This document shows positions 40,302-49,456 of a stretch of 64,000 nt of DNA, piece after piece. Source of the DNA: Rhodovibrio sodomensis (GTDB lineage: Bacteria; Pseudomonadota; Alphaproteobacteria; Kiloniellales; Rhodovibrionaceae); NCBI RefSeq assembly GCF_016583645.1, contig NZ_NRRL01000006.1, positions 1-64,000 on the forward strand, given 5' to 3'. A program made the translations under genes and the position numbers. The notes beneath the pieces were generated by a model. That model was not told the origin of the DNA. It searched no databases and saw only the letters and a program-made list of their open reading frames with translations. The number at the start of each line of letters is the position of its first letter. Within the stretch, counting starts at the first letter, position 1.

Positions 40302-40612
40302 AAAACGCGAGTCCCGAGTCCGTGAGCGCTAAAGCTCCCCGCGCTCCTGAGTGAACCCACGAGCGATTACTTTTGACATTCCGGCTCTTCGAATGTAACC
40401 GAATTCGTGGTAACAAGCGGTCGCACATCCACTCTTTTTTGGTGAATCTGTACGCCGTCGTGACCGAGATATCTAGATTTTGTACCGAATGCGCAAACGC
40501 GAACGCTTGGCGTCGCCTCCATATCCCACCCGGTACGTGGATGATTCTGGGGACCGCCAGATCATCGAACAACGAGACGCCCCGGCTGGGGGGCATGCGG
40601 GGAGCACCGGCC
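40302..40612. other. AT-richer intergenic region before fic
   Basis: 311 bp of noticeably lower GC than its neighbours. A TTGACA occurs at 40373-40378 with no good -10 at 16-18 bp. No gene or clear hairpin is seen. Confidence 0.6.
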
Positions 40613-41755
40613 ATGTCATTCATTGCGCCGCCACCGGACGGGTTTGAGGCGACCCTCACATCCGAGATCCAGCGCTTCTATAACGAGTTCCAGAATCACC
40701 AGGCAGGCACAGCGATCCGGGGCCTGGAGCGCGCATATCAGCAGCTCTCCTTCTGGGCCGAGGCCGTCGCCAACGCACGGATCGAAGGCCACGATGTCGA
40801 GATCGACGAGCTCGCCCGCGCGAGCGTATCGCGCTACGGCAACGTGCCCCAGGCCATCAAGGCGGCCTCGAACCTCGGCCGGGCGAGCAACTACATCTCC
40901 AGCATGTACCGACCGGCGCTGCCGCTGGCCGAGCGCGCGAGCGATCCCGCCTTCGTCTCCAACCTGCATCACGTCGCGATGTCGGATGGCCTCCTGCCGG
41001 CCGACGACCTGGGGCGCTACCGGAGCCATCCCGCCCAGGTCAACGACCACCGGATCGGCCGGCCGGCCAACCGCGTCGCCCTGCCCGAGGAGATCGGGCC
41101 GTGGATGCAGCAGTGGTCGCAGGCCTACGATGCTAAGGCCTGGGTAAGCCGCCACCCGGTTCTACGGGCCGCCGCCGCCCATGCGAGTTTCGAGCAGATC
41201 CACCCCTACCGGGACGGCAACGGCCGGGTCGGCCGCCTACTGATCGATTCGATGCTGGCCGAGGACGGAATGCCGGCGCTGCCGATCTCAGCCGCGATCG
41301 AGCGGCAGCACCCGGCCTATCACGCCGCCCTGACCGATACGATCAAGACCGGAGACCACGCACCCTTCGCCCGCTTCCTGTTCGACCGCGCGACCCAGGC
41401 CATCCGTGACGTGCGCACCGGCGTGCGGGACCTCAAGACCGTGATGGGCGACTTGGAGACCGCGATGGCCAAGCACACGCGCCTGGAGGACCGAGATAGG
41501 AGGCTGGTCGCCATCGCCTTCTGCGGCATGCCGGTCAGCCTGCCCGGGATCCTGACCCGGCAGAGCGGCGTGGAGGTCGAGCGCGTGCGCGCTGGTCTGA
41601 TTGGCATGGAGCGTGCGGGCGCGATCAAGCAGCGACACATCCTGGGTAAATCCGTCTACGTCAACACCAAGGCGCTCGACCTCCTTAATCGGGCCACCCA
41701 GCGCCAGGAGCCGCGGGGGCGGGAAGGCGACTGTCTTGCCGAGCCAGGAGCCTGA
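40613..41755 (+). CDS. Fic-domain AMP-transferase-type protein
   Basis: 380 residues. GGGGAG precedes ATG 40613; an upstream extension would be read from AT-rich DNA. The Fic motif HPYRDGNGRVGR (197-208) has the catalytic His and phosphate-binding residues intact. An N-terminal inhibitory-type helix AVANARIEG (51-59) keeps Glu-Gly but has Asn at the position where the (S/T)xxxE(G/N) motif needs Ser/Thr. A winged-helix C-terminus (about 300-380) follows. Fic enzymes transfer AMP to target proteins; some target gyrase and topoisomerase IV, which is only suggestive here. A short gene follows 2 bp downstream. Confidence 0.88.
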   Translation: MSFIAPPPDGFEATLTSEIQRFYNEFQNHQAGTAIRGLERAYQQLSFWAEAVANARIEGHDVEIDELARASVSRYGNVPQAIKAASNLGRASNYISSMYRPALPLAERASDPAFVSNLHHVAMSDGLLPADDLGRYRSHPAQVNDHRIGRPANRVALPEEIGPWMQQWSQAYDAKAWVSRHPVLRAAAAHASFEQIHPYRDGNGRVGRLLIDSMLAEDGMPALPISAAIERQHPAYHAALTDTIKTGDHAPFARFLFDRATQAIRDVRTGVRDLKTVMGDLETAMAKHTRLEDRDRRLVAIAFCGMPVSLPGILTRQSGVEVERVRAGLIGMERAGAIKQRHILGKSVYVNTKALDLLNRATQRQEPRGREGDCLAEPGA

Positions 41756-41757
41756 GT

Positions 41758-42120
41758 GTGCTAAAGATCACACTACAGCTGGAGCCGGAGCCGCATATCA
41801 AGCATGCAGCCCCGTCCCCAGCGTCCCAAAACACGGCCCCGTTGATGCTCGATTCTCACGATCCGACCGACCTGACGAACCGCACCGTCGAGACCGAGAT
41901 GGATCCCGCCGTGCTGCGGCGTGCCCTCGCGATCGTGATGGCCCGCGGCATCCGCCAGGGCGAACGAAACGACCTGCCCTCAGAGGTCCTGGAAGAGATC
42001 CGGCGGATCGTCTGGATGATCGCCCACCTCGGGATCACGCCCTCGGACGAGGCGATCGGCCGCCTCGATCCCGACCATCTGAGCGAGCCGGCGGCCGGTC
42101 CCAAGGGCTTATCCTTTTAG
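41758..42120 (+). CDS. Small hypothetical protein downstream of fic
   Basis: 120 residues from a GTG 2 bp after the fic stop. The central part (about 48-95) is helical (DPAVLRRALAIVMARGIRQGE, VLEEIRRIVWMIAHLG). No family. By position it might be a partner or antidote of the Fic protein, which the sequence does not prove. Confidence 0.55.
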   Translation: MLKITLQLEPEPHIKHAAPSPASQNTAPLMLDSHDPTDLTNRTVETEMDPAVLRRALAIVMARGIRQGERNDLPSEVLEEIRRIVWMIAHLGITPSDEAIGRLDPDHLSEPAAGPKGLSF

Positions 42121-42159
42121 AAACCGACGGCAAGCGAAAAAGTGCCTCTGGCGACCGTA

Positions 42160-42186
42160 CAAGGTGGCTCGACCGATCCCAGTTCC
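42160..42186 (+). promoter_or_regulatory. Weak bipartite promoter-like element before 42234 gene
   Basis: CAAGGT, 11 nt ending in CCGA, then TCCCAGTTCC. It is 53 bp before the ATG. The core is identical to that before fadL. Confidence 0.4.
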
Positions 42187-42233
42187 CGGGTAGTGTCAAG
42201 CGCCGCCGTGCGCCACCCGCAGCAAGGTACACC

Positions 42234-42809
42234 ATGTGCGAGTCCACTCACTACTGCGAAACCTGCCGCTGGCAGGGCTCCGACCCCGACAGCTTCGCGG
42301 CTGACGAGCGCGCCCAGGTCGCGCTCGCGCTGCAGCCGGGCGAGCGGATGCCGAGCGGCAAATGCCCGGCCTGCGCCGCCCCGACCTACCCCGCCGGCGT
42401 GTTCGCGGGTCAGCTCGATTCCAGCCCCGCTTCCGACGTTGAGACGCCGCAGGTCTGGGGTGTCTCGATAACCCGCATGAGCGAGAGCTACCTGCTGTTT
42501 CTGGAGCATCCCAAGGGGCACGGCTGCGAGCTGATGGTCGAGCTCGCGGGCGGCCGGCCCCAGGTGAGCTTCACGCCCTGGTCGGAGCCGGACGACTTCA
42601 CCGAGGAGGAGCCGCTTGGGATCGTCAAGGTCGGTTGCGATCAGCTGCTCTTTTGGTCCGGCCGGCGCAACGTTTCCCCGGTCGTCTGCGCACGTCCCGA
42701 CGTCACGCGCTGCAACTCGGCCATGACCCGCCAGGACTGGGACGCGCTGGTGGACTGGAACGACCTGCTGCCGGTGCAGTCGCTGCTCACCGACCGGAAG
42801 GCGTCATGA
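42234..42809 (+). CDS. Zinc-ribbon hypothetical protein
   Basis: 191 residues. The N-terminus carries C8-x2-C11 and C44-x2-C47 (CETC, CPAC), a rubredoxin-like zinc knuckle. The remainder is a beta-rich domain without known motifs. Its stop overlaps the next ATG (ATGA), so the two genes are coupled. Confidence 0.7.
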   Translation: MCESTHYCETCRWQGSDPDSFAADERAQVALALQPGERMPSGKCPACAAPTYPAGVFAGQLDSSPASDVETPQVWGVSITRMSESYLLFLEHPKGHGCELMVELAGGRPQVSFTPWSEPDDFTEEEPLGIVKVGCDQLLFWSGRRNVSPVVCARPDVTRCNSAMTRQDWDALVDWNDLLPVQSLLTDRKAS

Positions 42810-43498
42810 TCGCACGCTGGATCCCGGCTCTCCTTTTCTCCGGCGCTTTGCTGAGCGGCTGCGGCCCGGACGAAGCCGAACGCACGGCGCAGGACCTGCA
42901 GGCCAGGGCCGAGGCGCTAAAAGCCGAGAGTGCCGAAGCGACCCCGCTCCTGCACGAGGTCCTGCTCGGTCCGCTTGCCAAGCGGTGCATCCCGCCCAGT
43001 GAGACTGGTCGCCTGACCGCGCTCGACGCGCGGGCTCAGGCCCTGGTCGAGCGCGCTGTCGAGGCAGATACCAAGGACCAGCGCGCGGCGATCAGGGCCG
43101 CACGCGAGGGTCTGGACCGCCTGCTCACGCGGCTGGACAAGCTGGAGCGCGTGGAACGCGCCCCGCTGGTCTGGCTCGATCGGGCGGAGGCGGCCCTGCT
43201 GCGCATCGCCCGTGCCTCGCGCTCGCTCGATCCGCTGATCGCCGGGATCGACGACCCCGCGCGCCTGCGCGCGGCGGAAGAGATGGCCGAACCGCTTCGC
43301 GAGTCCTTCGGCTCCGCGAACCGCCAGATGAAAGAACTCCGCTTCGAGATCCGCGCCCTGCGCAACGAGAACCTCGCCGATTGCGGTCTGATCGTCGATA
43401 TCACGGAATCACTCGAGCAGCAGGCCCGGCGGACGGTGCTTCTGGCGACCGAGCTGGAACAGAACCTGAACCGTTCTGCCATCCCCATTCAAGATTGA
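42806..43498 (+). CDS. Coiled-coil lipoprotein
   Basis: 230 residues. Signal peptide MIARWIPALLFSGALLSGC with lipobox LSGC (Cys19). The mature chain is almost wholly helical, with heptad-like stretches (AERTAQDLQARAEALKAES; ANRQMKELRFEIRALRNEN). It is likely anchored in the outer membrane and facing the periplasm. Coupled to the zinc-ribbon gene by a 4-bp overlap. Confidence 0.75.
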   Translation: MIARWIPALLFSGALLSGCGPDEAERTAQDLQARAEALKAESAEATPLLHEVLLGPLAKRCIPPSETGRLTALDARAQALVERAVEADTKDQRAAIRAAREGLDRLLTRLDKLERVERAPLVWLDRAEAALLRIARASRSLDPLIAGIDDPARLRAAEEMAEPLRESFGSANRQMKELRFEIRALRNENLADCGLIVDITESLEQQARRTVLLATELEQNLNRSAIPIQD

Positions 43499-43604
43499 TG
43501 ACGATCTACTGTATTTAGACTGCTCGGCGCGTTAAATGGCTTGACATAAACGGTTGTCTTCGCGAAACGATACGGGAGACCATCCGCCAAATCGGTTTTG
43601 AACG

Positions 43605-44810
43605 ATGACCCAGCCCGACTCCTCCGACGCGACCTCCCCAGGCGCCGTGACCGCCCTTGTTGTCGAGGACGAGCGGCAGCTCCTCGACGAGATGGTCGAG
43701 GACATGGAGGATCAGGGCTATCGTGTCCTCGCGTCCGAGGACGGCGAGCAGGCGCTGGCGTTCCTCGACGAGCAGCATCCGGACATCATCATCTCGGACA
43801 TCAAGATGCCGAAGATGGATGGCTACGAGTTGCAGCGCCGCATACGCGAGGATCACCCCCACCTTTCGAGTGTGCCGTTCGTGTTCCTGAGCTCCTACGC
43901 CACCAGCCAGGAGATCATCACGGGCAAGAAGTCCGGCGCCGATGATTACATCACCAAGCCAATCAACTACGAGCACTTCTACGCCACAATCGAGACACGG
44001 CTGCGCGAGGTGCGTCGGATCACCTCGCCCTACAATGCTCAGATCGAGGAAGCCCGACAGCAGATCCGCGATCTGAAAGAATCCGAGGATGCTTTCATCG
44101 AGCGCGCCGAGTCCCAGCTGCGCACGCCGCTGACGGGCATCATCGGCTACACGGAAGCCCTGCTCGCGGACCTCTTCGGTCCGATCGAGAACGCAACCCA
44201 GCGAACCTACCTGGAGATGATCCAGCGCAATGCGCGGGACCTGCTCGAGCGGGTCCCGCAGATCGGCACGCTGGCGCGCCTAGGCCGGACCGACGCCCAG
44301 CGGGTCGAGACTGAAGCGGTCTCTCCACGCCCGCTAGTCAACGAGGTTATCGATCGCTGCCAGTACCACATGCAGCAGCGTGATGTGAGCGCTAAGCTCG
44401 ATCTCGATCGCGCCGAGCCGGTTCACGCCGATGCCGAAAAACTCGAGGAAGCCCTGTTCCACACAATCTTCTGCGCGCTCGGCGCGGCGGAAGAAAGCGC
44501 GGCCCTGATCATCACGGCCCGTGCGGCAGTCGATGGAACCGGCACCCTGGCGATCGCGGTCTCTCCCGCTCGGGACGACATGTCCGACCTGCCCGACCGG
44601 CTGGAGAAGATCGTGGGCGCGAACGCGAGCGAGCTCGCCGGGCGCGAGACCGAGGCGATAGCCCTGTTCCAGGCCCGCGCACTCGTCGAACTCCAGGGAG
44701 GCCGGTATCAGGCAGGTTTCGAGCGAAGCACGCGAACGCTGCACTTCAGCATCGAACTTCCGAGTGACTCGGACGGCGAAACCGGGCAACCGCTGCGCGC
44801 GGCCAGCTAG
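43605..44810 (+). CDS. Receiver domain fused to degenerate histidine-kinase core
   Basis: 401 residues. The receiver (17-135) has ED, Asp in IIISDIKMPKMDG, Ser/Ser-Tyr and KP, so it should accept phosphate. A HisKA-like helix pair follows (AESQLRTPLTGIIGYTEALL), but Ser replaces the His of SHELRTPL. The ATPase-like region lacks the N, G1 and G2 boxes. It is therefore a response regulator with a pseudokinase dimerisation module. It converges with the SPOR gene, the stops overlapping by 4 bp. Confidence 0.82.
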   Translation: MTQPDSSDATSPGAVTALVVEDERQLLDEMVEDMEDQGYRVLASEDGEQALAFLDEQHPDIIISDIKMPKMDGYELQRRIREDHPHLSSVPFVFLSSYATSQEIITGKKSGADDYITKPINYEHFYATIETRLREVRRITSPYNAQIEEARQQIRDLKESEDAFIERAESQLRTPLTGIIGYTEALLADLFGPIENATQRTYLEMIQRNARDLLERVPQIGTLARLGRTDAQRVETEAVSPRPLVNEVIDRCQYHMQQRDVSAKLDLDRAEPVHADAEKLEEALFHTIFCALGAAEESAALIITARAAVDGTGTLAIAVSPARDDMSDLPDRLEKIVGANASELAGRETEAIALFQARALVELQGGRYQAGFERSTRTLHFSIELPSDSDGETGQPLRAAS

Positions 44811-47197
44811 TTCCCGCGCACCCAGCAGTCCGTCAATCGAGACGGGATGGCGGCACAGAAGTTCTCGGCGTCAATTCGCCCCTCGAACCCGGGCAGGATC
44901 ACCGCGAAATAGGTGGCCGAGCCGGACAATCGGCGCACCTCCAGGAGCGGCCGATCGGCCATCCACTCCCGCAGCACGCTGGACAGGCGATCCCGCTCGA
45001 GCTGCGCCGGCGCGCTGTCCCGGAACGACGCCAGCTGCACGAAGACGCCCGCCGGTGCGCCAGAGGCGATACCCTCCCCGCGCTCGGTATCCAGCATCTG
45101 ATCCAGCCCGGCCAGGACTTCGCGCTCGACCGCCCGCAACCGCGCCAGTTCGGCCGACTTGAGCGCATGACGACTCACCCGCGCTATCACCCGGTCGTCG
45201 GCGTCATTCGCGATCTCGGACGGCGCCGGAGACTCCGGAGCGGCCGTAAACGACCCAAGGGCTGGATCGATCGCCGTGAGTGCGATCGGATCGCTGACGC
45301 TGACCGCCGGCGCAGCAGAGCCCCCATCACGCGCCGCTTCCGCAGTCTTGCTGACCGCATCCGAACGTCTTAGCCCCTTGGCGGTTGGCTCGCTACCGGC
45401 CTCAGCTGGCCCGAACAAGGGCTCGACGTCGTGCGCCTGCTCGGGCTCAACGACCATCTCAGCATCCAAGCGCGCGATCGCCCGGCCGTCGGTCGATGGG
45501 TGCACGATCAGCGGCTGCGGTTCCGGCGCGGGCCCAACCTCGATCGCGGGCTCTGGCACCCACGCATCGCCCAGCTCCGGGGGTTCCGTGCCCTGGCGCG
45601 TGTCCATGTCATCTGTCTCAACGCCGAGGCTCGAAGGGGGATCAAGCGGGGCGTCCGCGGGCGACCCTTCGCCTGGCGCGGGGTCGGCCGCCAGGCCGTC
45701 GCCTGGGTCCGTTGCTTGTGTGGGAATGTAGGCGTTGACGCCGAGTTCCCCCACAATCTGCATGCTCTTGATGAAGTCGAACTGCTGGTCTCTGCTGGCT
45801 GCCGCACCGAGCACGGATGCCACGGTGCTTTCCGGGATTGGCTTCACCGCAGGCTCCGTCTTGTCGCTGGACGCGGCCGTCCCGATCGCACTGCTGGCCG
45901 CTTCTTGACCAGCGGAAGCGGTCTGCGTCACCTCGGCTGTGGCGGGCTCAACCCGCTCCAGCCCGCGGCTCTCGATACCAATCTCAGACAGGATGGCGAG
46001 CGTGCGCTCATAGTCGTCCTGGGGAGAAGGCCCCTCGATCTGGCTCAACGCGGCCTCGACGCCGCGCCCGGCCCGGATCACCTCCTGCCAGGCCGGAACA
46101 ACCCGCCAGACAACCATGCCTTCCGGCAGCTCCACCCGCCCGATCTGCGCAACGGGCTTCGGCGGCGGCGGCAAGGGCACGGCCAGCGTTTCCCCCGACT
46201 GTACCGGCCCATCCTCCTGAGGGCTTTGAATCGTGCCATCGACCCACTCCTCCGGCGGGACATCCGCTGGGACCGGCTCACCCGCGATCACCCTCTCCTC
46301 CGCCGGTGACGGCGCACGCGCCGCGGCGCGCCTGCTCTCCTTCTCCTGCAGGCGTGCGCCCGCAGCGAGCGATGCCTCGCAATCGCGCACGCGCATCAGG
46401 GCGCAAATCGTTCGAGCCTGCCCCACGCTCTCTATGCCAGTCAGGGCCAGAAAAAACCCTGGGCCGGCCTTGGGGTGCTCGATCGGATGGATCTCGGGGA
46501 TCACGTGCGTCATGGCGGCACCCGACCGCCCGCTCGCCGCCGCAAAGGCCCGCAGTAGATCGGCCGTGGTCGTGGCAAAACCGATGATCAGCGAGCGGCC
46601 CTCCCCGCCCGGTTGCGCGAGCGGCGTCGCACCAACCGACGCGGACGGCGCCGCCCCCGGGTTGTCGAGGTCGACCGGCCTTTGGGGAATTTCGGCTAGG
46701 GCGCCGCGGCGCTCTGACGGGCTGACGATCCGGCGCTCCACGCTTGCCGGAAGGATCCCGGTCATACTGGGGACCTCGGGAAGCATACCCTTTCGTGCAA
46801 AGGCCCGGTACGCCGCGGCACGCGCTTGCAGACCGGCGACGACGCTGCGGGTTACCTCGTCTGTTCCCGGCGGCATCGGAACCGGCAAGCCTTCCACCAG
46901 TCGAAGGAACTCGCCAGCCTTACGCTCCCCGACACGGGCTTCCTCGATCAGGCGCGCGAGCGCGATCCGCGCCCAGAGATTGCCGGCATCTGACCACCTT
47001 CGGAGCTGTCGTAGCGCTTGGGTGTCCTGCTGGGGGCGTGCCTCGTCCGCCAGGCGCTCGGCCGTGGTCAGGGCCGCGTTGTTGGCGGAGGCCACACTCA
47101 GCCTGTCGAACTCGTCGATCAGGGGGCGCGGAAGGTCCGGCGCGGCCATCGTGAGGGCAGCGCCGGCCGCGAGTGCCGCGAGAATCGGGAACGTCAC
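44807..47197 (-). CDS. Exported SPOR-domain protein with long disordered middle
   Basis: 796 residues. An N-terminal signal peptide (ALAAGAALTMAAP) is followed by a helical region (25-140), a SPOR-like segment (about 205-285, with a paired Cys: ICALMRVRDCEA), a Pro/Ala/Glu-rich region of about 430 residues, and a C-terminal SPOR domain (GVFVQLASFRDSAPAQLERD, YFAVILPGFEGR, Cys in FCAAI and DCWV). SPOR domains bind denuded peptidoglycan at division sites. A cell-envelope role is inferred. It has the bipartite element upstream. Confidence 0.75.
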   Translation of the reverse strand: MTFPILAALAAGAALTMAAPDLPRPLIDEFDRLSVASANNAALTTAERLADEARPQQDTQALRQLRRWSDAGNLWARIALARLIEEARVGERKAGEFLRLVEGLPVPMPPGTDEVTRSVVAGLQARAAAYRAFARKGMLPEVPSMTGILPASVERRIVSPSERRGALAEIPQRPVDLDNPGAAPSASVGATPLAQPGGEGRSLIIGFATTTADLLRAFAAASGRSGAAMTHVIPEIHPIEHPKAGPGFFLALTGIESVGQARTICALMRVRDCEASLAAGARLQEKESRRAAARAPSPAEERVIAGEPVPADVPPEEWVDGTIQSPQEDGPVQSGETLAVPLPPPPKPVAQIGRVELPEGMVVWRVVPAWQEVIRAGRGVEAALSQIEGPSPQDDYERTLAILSEIGIESRGLERVEPATAEVTQTASAGQEAASSAIGTAASSDKTEPAVKPIPESTVASVLGAAASRDQQFDFIKSMQIVGELGVNAYIPTQATDPGDGLAADPAPGEGSPADAPLDPPSSLGVETDDMDTRQGTEPPELGDAWVPEPAIEVGPAPEPQPLIVHPSTDGRAIARLDAEMVVEPEQAHDVEPLFGPAEAGSEPTAKGLRRSDAVSKTAEAARDGGSAAPAVSVSDPIALTAIDPALGSFTAAPESPAPSEIANDADDRVIARVSRHALKSAELARLRAVEREVLAGLDQMLDTERGEGIASGAPAGVFVQLASFRDSAPAQLERDRLSSVLREWMADRPLLEVRRLSGSATYFAVILPGFEGRIDAENFCAAIPSRLTDCWVRGN

Positions 47198-47227
47198 TTA
47201 AGTGCTCCTGCATAACCGTAACGACAG

Positions 47228-47255
47228 GAAAATGGGAGCGCTTCGACCGAATTGG
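47228..47255 (-). promoter_or_regulatory. Bipartite promoter-like element before SPOR gene
   Basis: Minus strand: CCAATT, 12 nt ending in GCGC, then TCCCATTTTC. It is 37 bp before the ATG. Confidence 0.55.
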
Positions 47256-47376
47256 TCGGGATCGGTATCGCGGCTCCGGGCTGTCGGGAAAATCGACGGC
47301 CCCGTGACTCTCGTCACTTCGTCCCGCCCCGGACCGTGCGACCTTCAGGCTCTCAACCCGACCTGGAGACCGCGAG

Positions 47377-47550
47377 ATGCACACCAGCTCTCAGTCGCAC
47401 CGCATGAAACCCGCCCGCCACGTCCTCGCCGAGCGCTACGGCTCCCAGCTCGCACGTCGCATGCTGGAAGCCGCGGCCCGGGACGCCGGTCTCGCCGAAC
47501 CGCGGCCGCTTCAGGACGACGACCATCTGGCCGCGGACGCGCTGGCCTAA
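47377..47550 (+). CDS. Small hypothetical protein
   Basis: 57 residues, with GGAG 9 nt before ATG 47377. It is an amphipathic, basic-then-acidic peptide (MKPARHVLAERYGSQLARRM ... LQDDDHLAADALA). Its stop overlaps the stop of the convergent kinase by 4 bp. Codon use matches the neighbours. No family known. Confidence 0.6.
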   Translation: MHTSSQSHRMKPARHVLAERYGSQLARRMLEAAARDAGLAEPRPLQDDDHLAADALA

Positions 47551-49433
47551 CCCACGAGCTTCAGGTGTGGCGGGGCGGCCGTGGGCTCGGCGCCGGCCTG
47601 CCCCGGAAGGAGCACCCGGACCCGCGTGCCCTGACCGAGGGTGCTCTCGATCCGGACCTCGCCCCCGTGCAGCTGCGCGAAGCGATCGACCAGCGAAAGC
47701 CCGAGGCCCACGCCGTCATGCTTACGGGCGAGCGATCCGTCGGCCTGGCCGAATGGCTTCAGGACCTTCTCGATCTGGTTTGCCGCGATCCCGATCCCCT
47801 CGTCGCACACGCTGAGGTCGAGCAGGTCACCGTCGAGCGCAGTCTCCACCCGGACCCGGCCACCCGGATCGGAGAACTTGACGGCGTTGCCCACCAGGTT
47901 GAGCACGATCTGCCGCAGCCGCTGAGGGTCCGCCAGGACAGTCGGGAAGTCGGCAGGGACGGCGTTCACCAGCTGGATTTCCTGGCGGTTCGCCGCGGCC
48001 TCCATGAACCGGAAGCAGCTGCGCACCTCCGCCGTGAGATCGACCTCCTCGATGGCGAGCTCGATGCGTCCGGCCTCGACCTTGGACAGGTCGAGGATGT
48101 CGTTGATCACCTTGAGGAGGTGAGAGCCGCTGGCTGAGATGTCGCGGGCGTACTCTGCGTACCGCGGGTCCAACGGGCCCCAGATCTCACCCTTCATCAT
48201 GTCCGAGAAGCCGATGATCGCGTTCAGGGGCGTGCGCAGTTCGTGGCTCATGTTGGCCAGGAACTCGCTCTTCGACTTGTTCGCCTCGACCGCCTTTTCC
48301 TTGGATCGCTTGAGTTCCCGCTGCGCCTCGCGCTCAGCGGTCACGTCGTTTCCGGCGCCGCGATATCCCAGGAAGGCCCCGGACCGGTCGAACACCGGCT
48401 TGCCGCTAACCCGCACGGTGCGGACCGCATCTGCGAGCGGGATCTCGTATTCCACGTCACGGAACACCTCGCGCCGCGCCATCTTCGCATCGAGCTGTCG
48501 CAGCGCGCCTTGGGTGCGCCCGGTTCCGGGATCCACCCAGGCCCCCTGCTGGCGCGTCATCCCGAGCATCTGCTCGACCGGAACGCCGGTCACGACCTCG
48601 AAGCGCTCGGAGATGTAGGTGAAGCAATGCTCGGTATCGGTCTCCCAGAACCAGTCGGCCGCGCATTCGGCCAGGTCTTGGAAGCGCCGCTGGCGCTCGA
48701 TGAGGGTCTGCTCGCTCGCCGCGGCTTGCGCGAGGGTGCGGCGCCCGAGCCAGACCCCGAGACCCGCGAGTACGGCGGTGCCCGAGACGATTCCCACAAT
48801 CAGCCAGCGCCGGATCATGCGGGCCGCTTCGCCCATCGCCACGGAGAAGCGGTCCTGCTCCCGTGTCAGCTGCGCGTCCAGGGCATCGATCCGGTCAAGC
48901 CACGCGCTCGCCCGGGCACCTGCGCCATCACCGACGTCTGGCCGGAAGGCTACGATCTCTGCCGCCAGCGCCTGCATCTCCGCGATCAGGTTGTCCGCCC
49001 TGCGCCAAGCGGTGACCGCATCGGCGAAGGTGTCGCGGCTCGCGACCACCGGGTAGAAGGCGATCATCAGGCCGGCGTCGGCCGGGTGGACGCGCGCATC
49101 TGTCAGCAGATCGCGGGCGAGATGGCCCGGGATCTCGGGCGCTCGGAGAATGATGTGGGCCAGGGCGATGTTCTTCGGGATCGCGATCTGGCTGCGGTAC
49201 TGTGCGAGCGCCAGTTCCTCGCCAGTGCGCACGTAGCGCCGGAGCGCGCTCGCCGCCCGCTGCTGCGCCTTGGTGTACTCGCCCTCGCCGTCGACGTAGC
49301 CGCGGACGGTGTCCATCAGGCCGATTCCACCAACCCCGGCCGCCATGACCAGGACCTGGAGACTGACCAGGATCGCGATCAGACCTACGATCAGCCGACC
49401 GGTGCGCTGAGATATCTCCGTCATGGCGGGCAT
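47547..49433 (-). CDS. Membrane sensor histidine kinase
   Basis: 628 residues. TM1 is at about 14-36, a periplasmic helical domain at 37-205, TM2 at about 208-230 and PAS at about 250-370. HisKA has ANMSHELRTPLNAIIGF and HATPase_c has NLVGNAVKFS, DEGIGI and GVGLGLSLV. It is intact and probably active. It starts 23 bp after the GapR stop, so gapR and the kinase form an operon. No receiver gene is adjacent. Confidence 0.9.
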   Translation of the reverse strand: MPAMTEISQRTGRLIVGLIAILVSLQVLVMAAGVGGIGLMDTVRGYVDGEGEYTKAQQRAASALRRYVRTGEELALAQYRSQIAIPKNIALAHIILRAPEIPGHLARDLLTDARVHPADAGLMIAFYPVVASRDTFADAVTAWRRADNLIAEMQALAAEIVAFRPDVGDGAGARASAWLDRIDALDAQLTREQDRFSVAMGEAARMIRRWLIVGIVSGTAVLAGLGVWLGRRTLAQAAASEQTLIERQRRFQDLAECAADWFWETDTEHCFTYISERFEVVTGVPVEQMLGMTRQQGAWVDPGTGRTQGALRQLDAKMARREVFRDVEYEIPLADAVRTVRVSGKPVFDRSGAFLGYRGAGNDVTAEREAQRELKRSKEKAVEANKSKSEFLANMSHELRTPLNAIIGFSDMMKGEIWGPLDPRYAEYARDISASGSHLLKVINDILDLSKVEAGRIELAIEEVDLTAEVRSCFRFMEAAANRQEIQLVNAVPADFPTVLADPQRLRQIVLNLVGNAVKFSDPGGRVRVETALDGDLLDLSVCDEGIGIAANQIEKVLKPFGQADGSLARKHDGVGLGLSLVDRFAQLHGGEVRIESTLGQGTRVRVLLPGQAGAEPTAAPPHLKLVG

Positions 49434-49456
49434 CCGCTCTCGGGCGCGTTGCGCGT

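Noticed and set aside
43541..43575. TTGACA at 43541 as a sigma-70 promoter for the receiver/pseudokinase gene
   Set aside because: No acceptable -10 at 16-18 bp; only GATACG at 22 bp. Not claimed.
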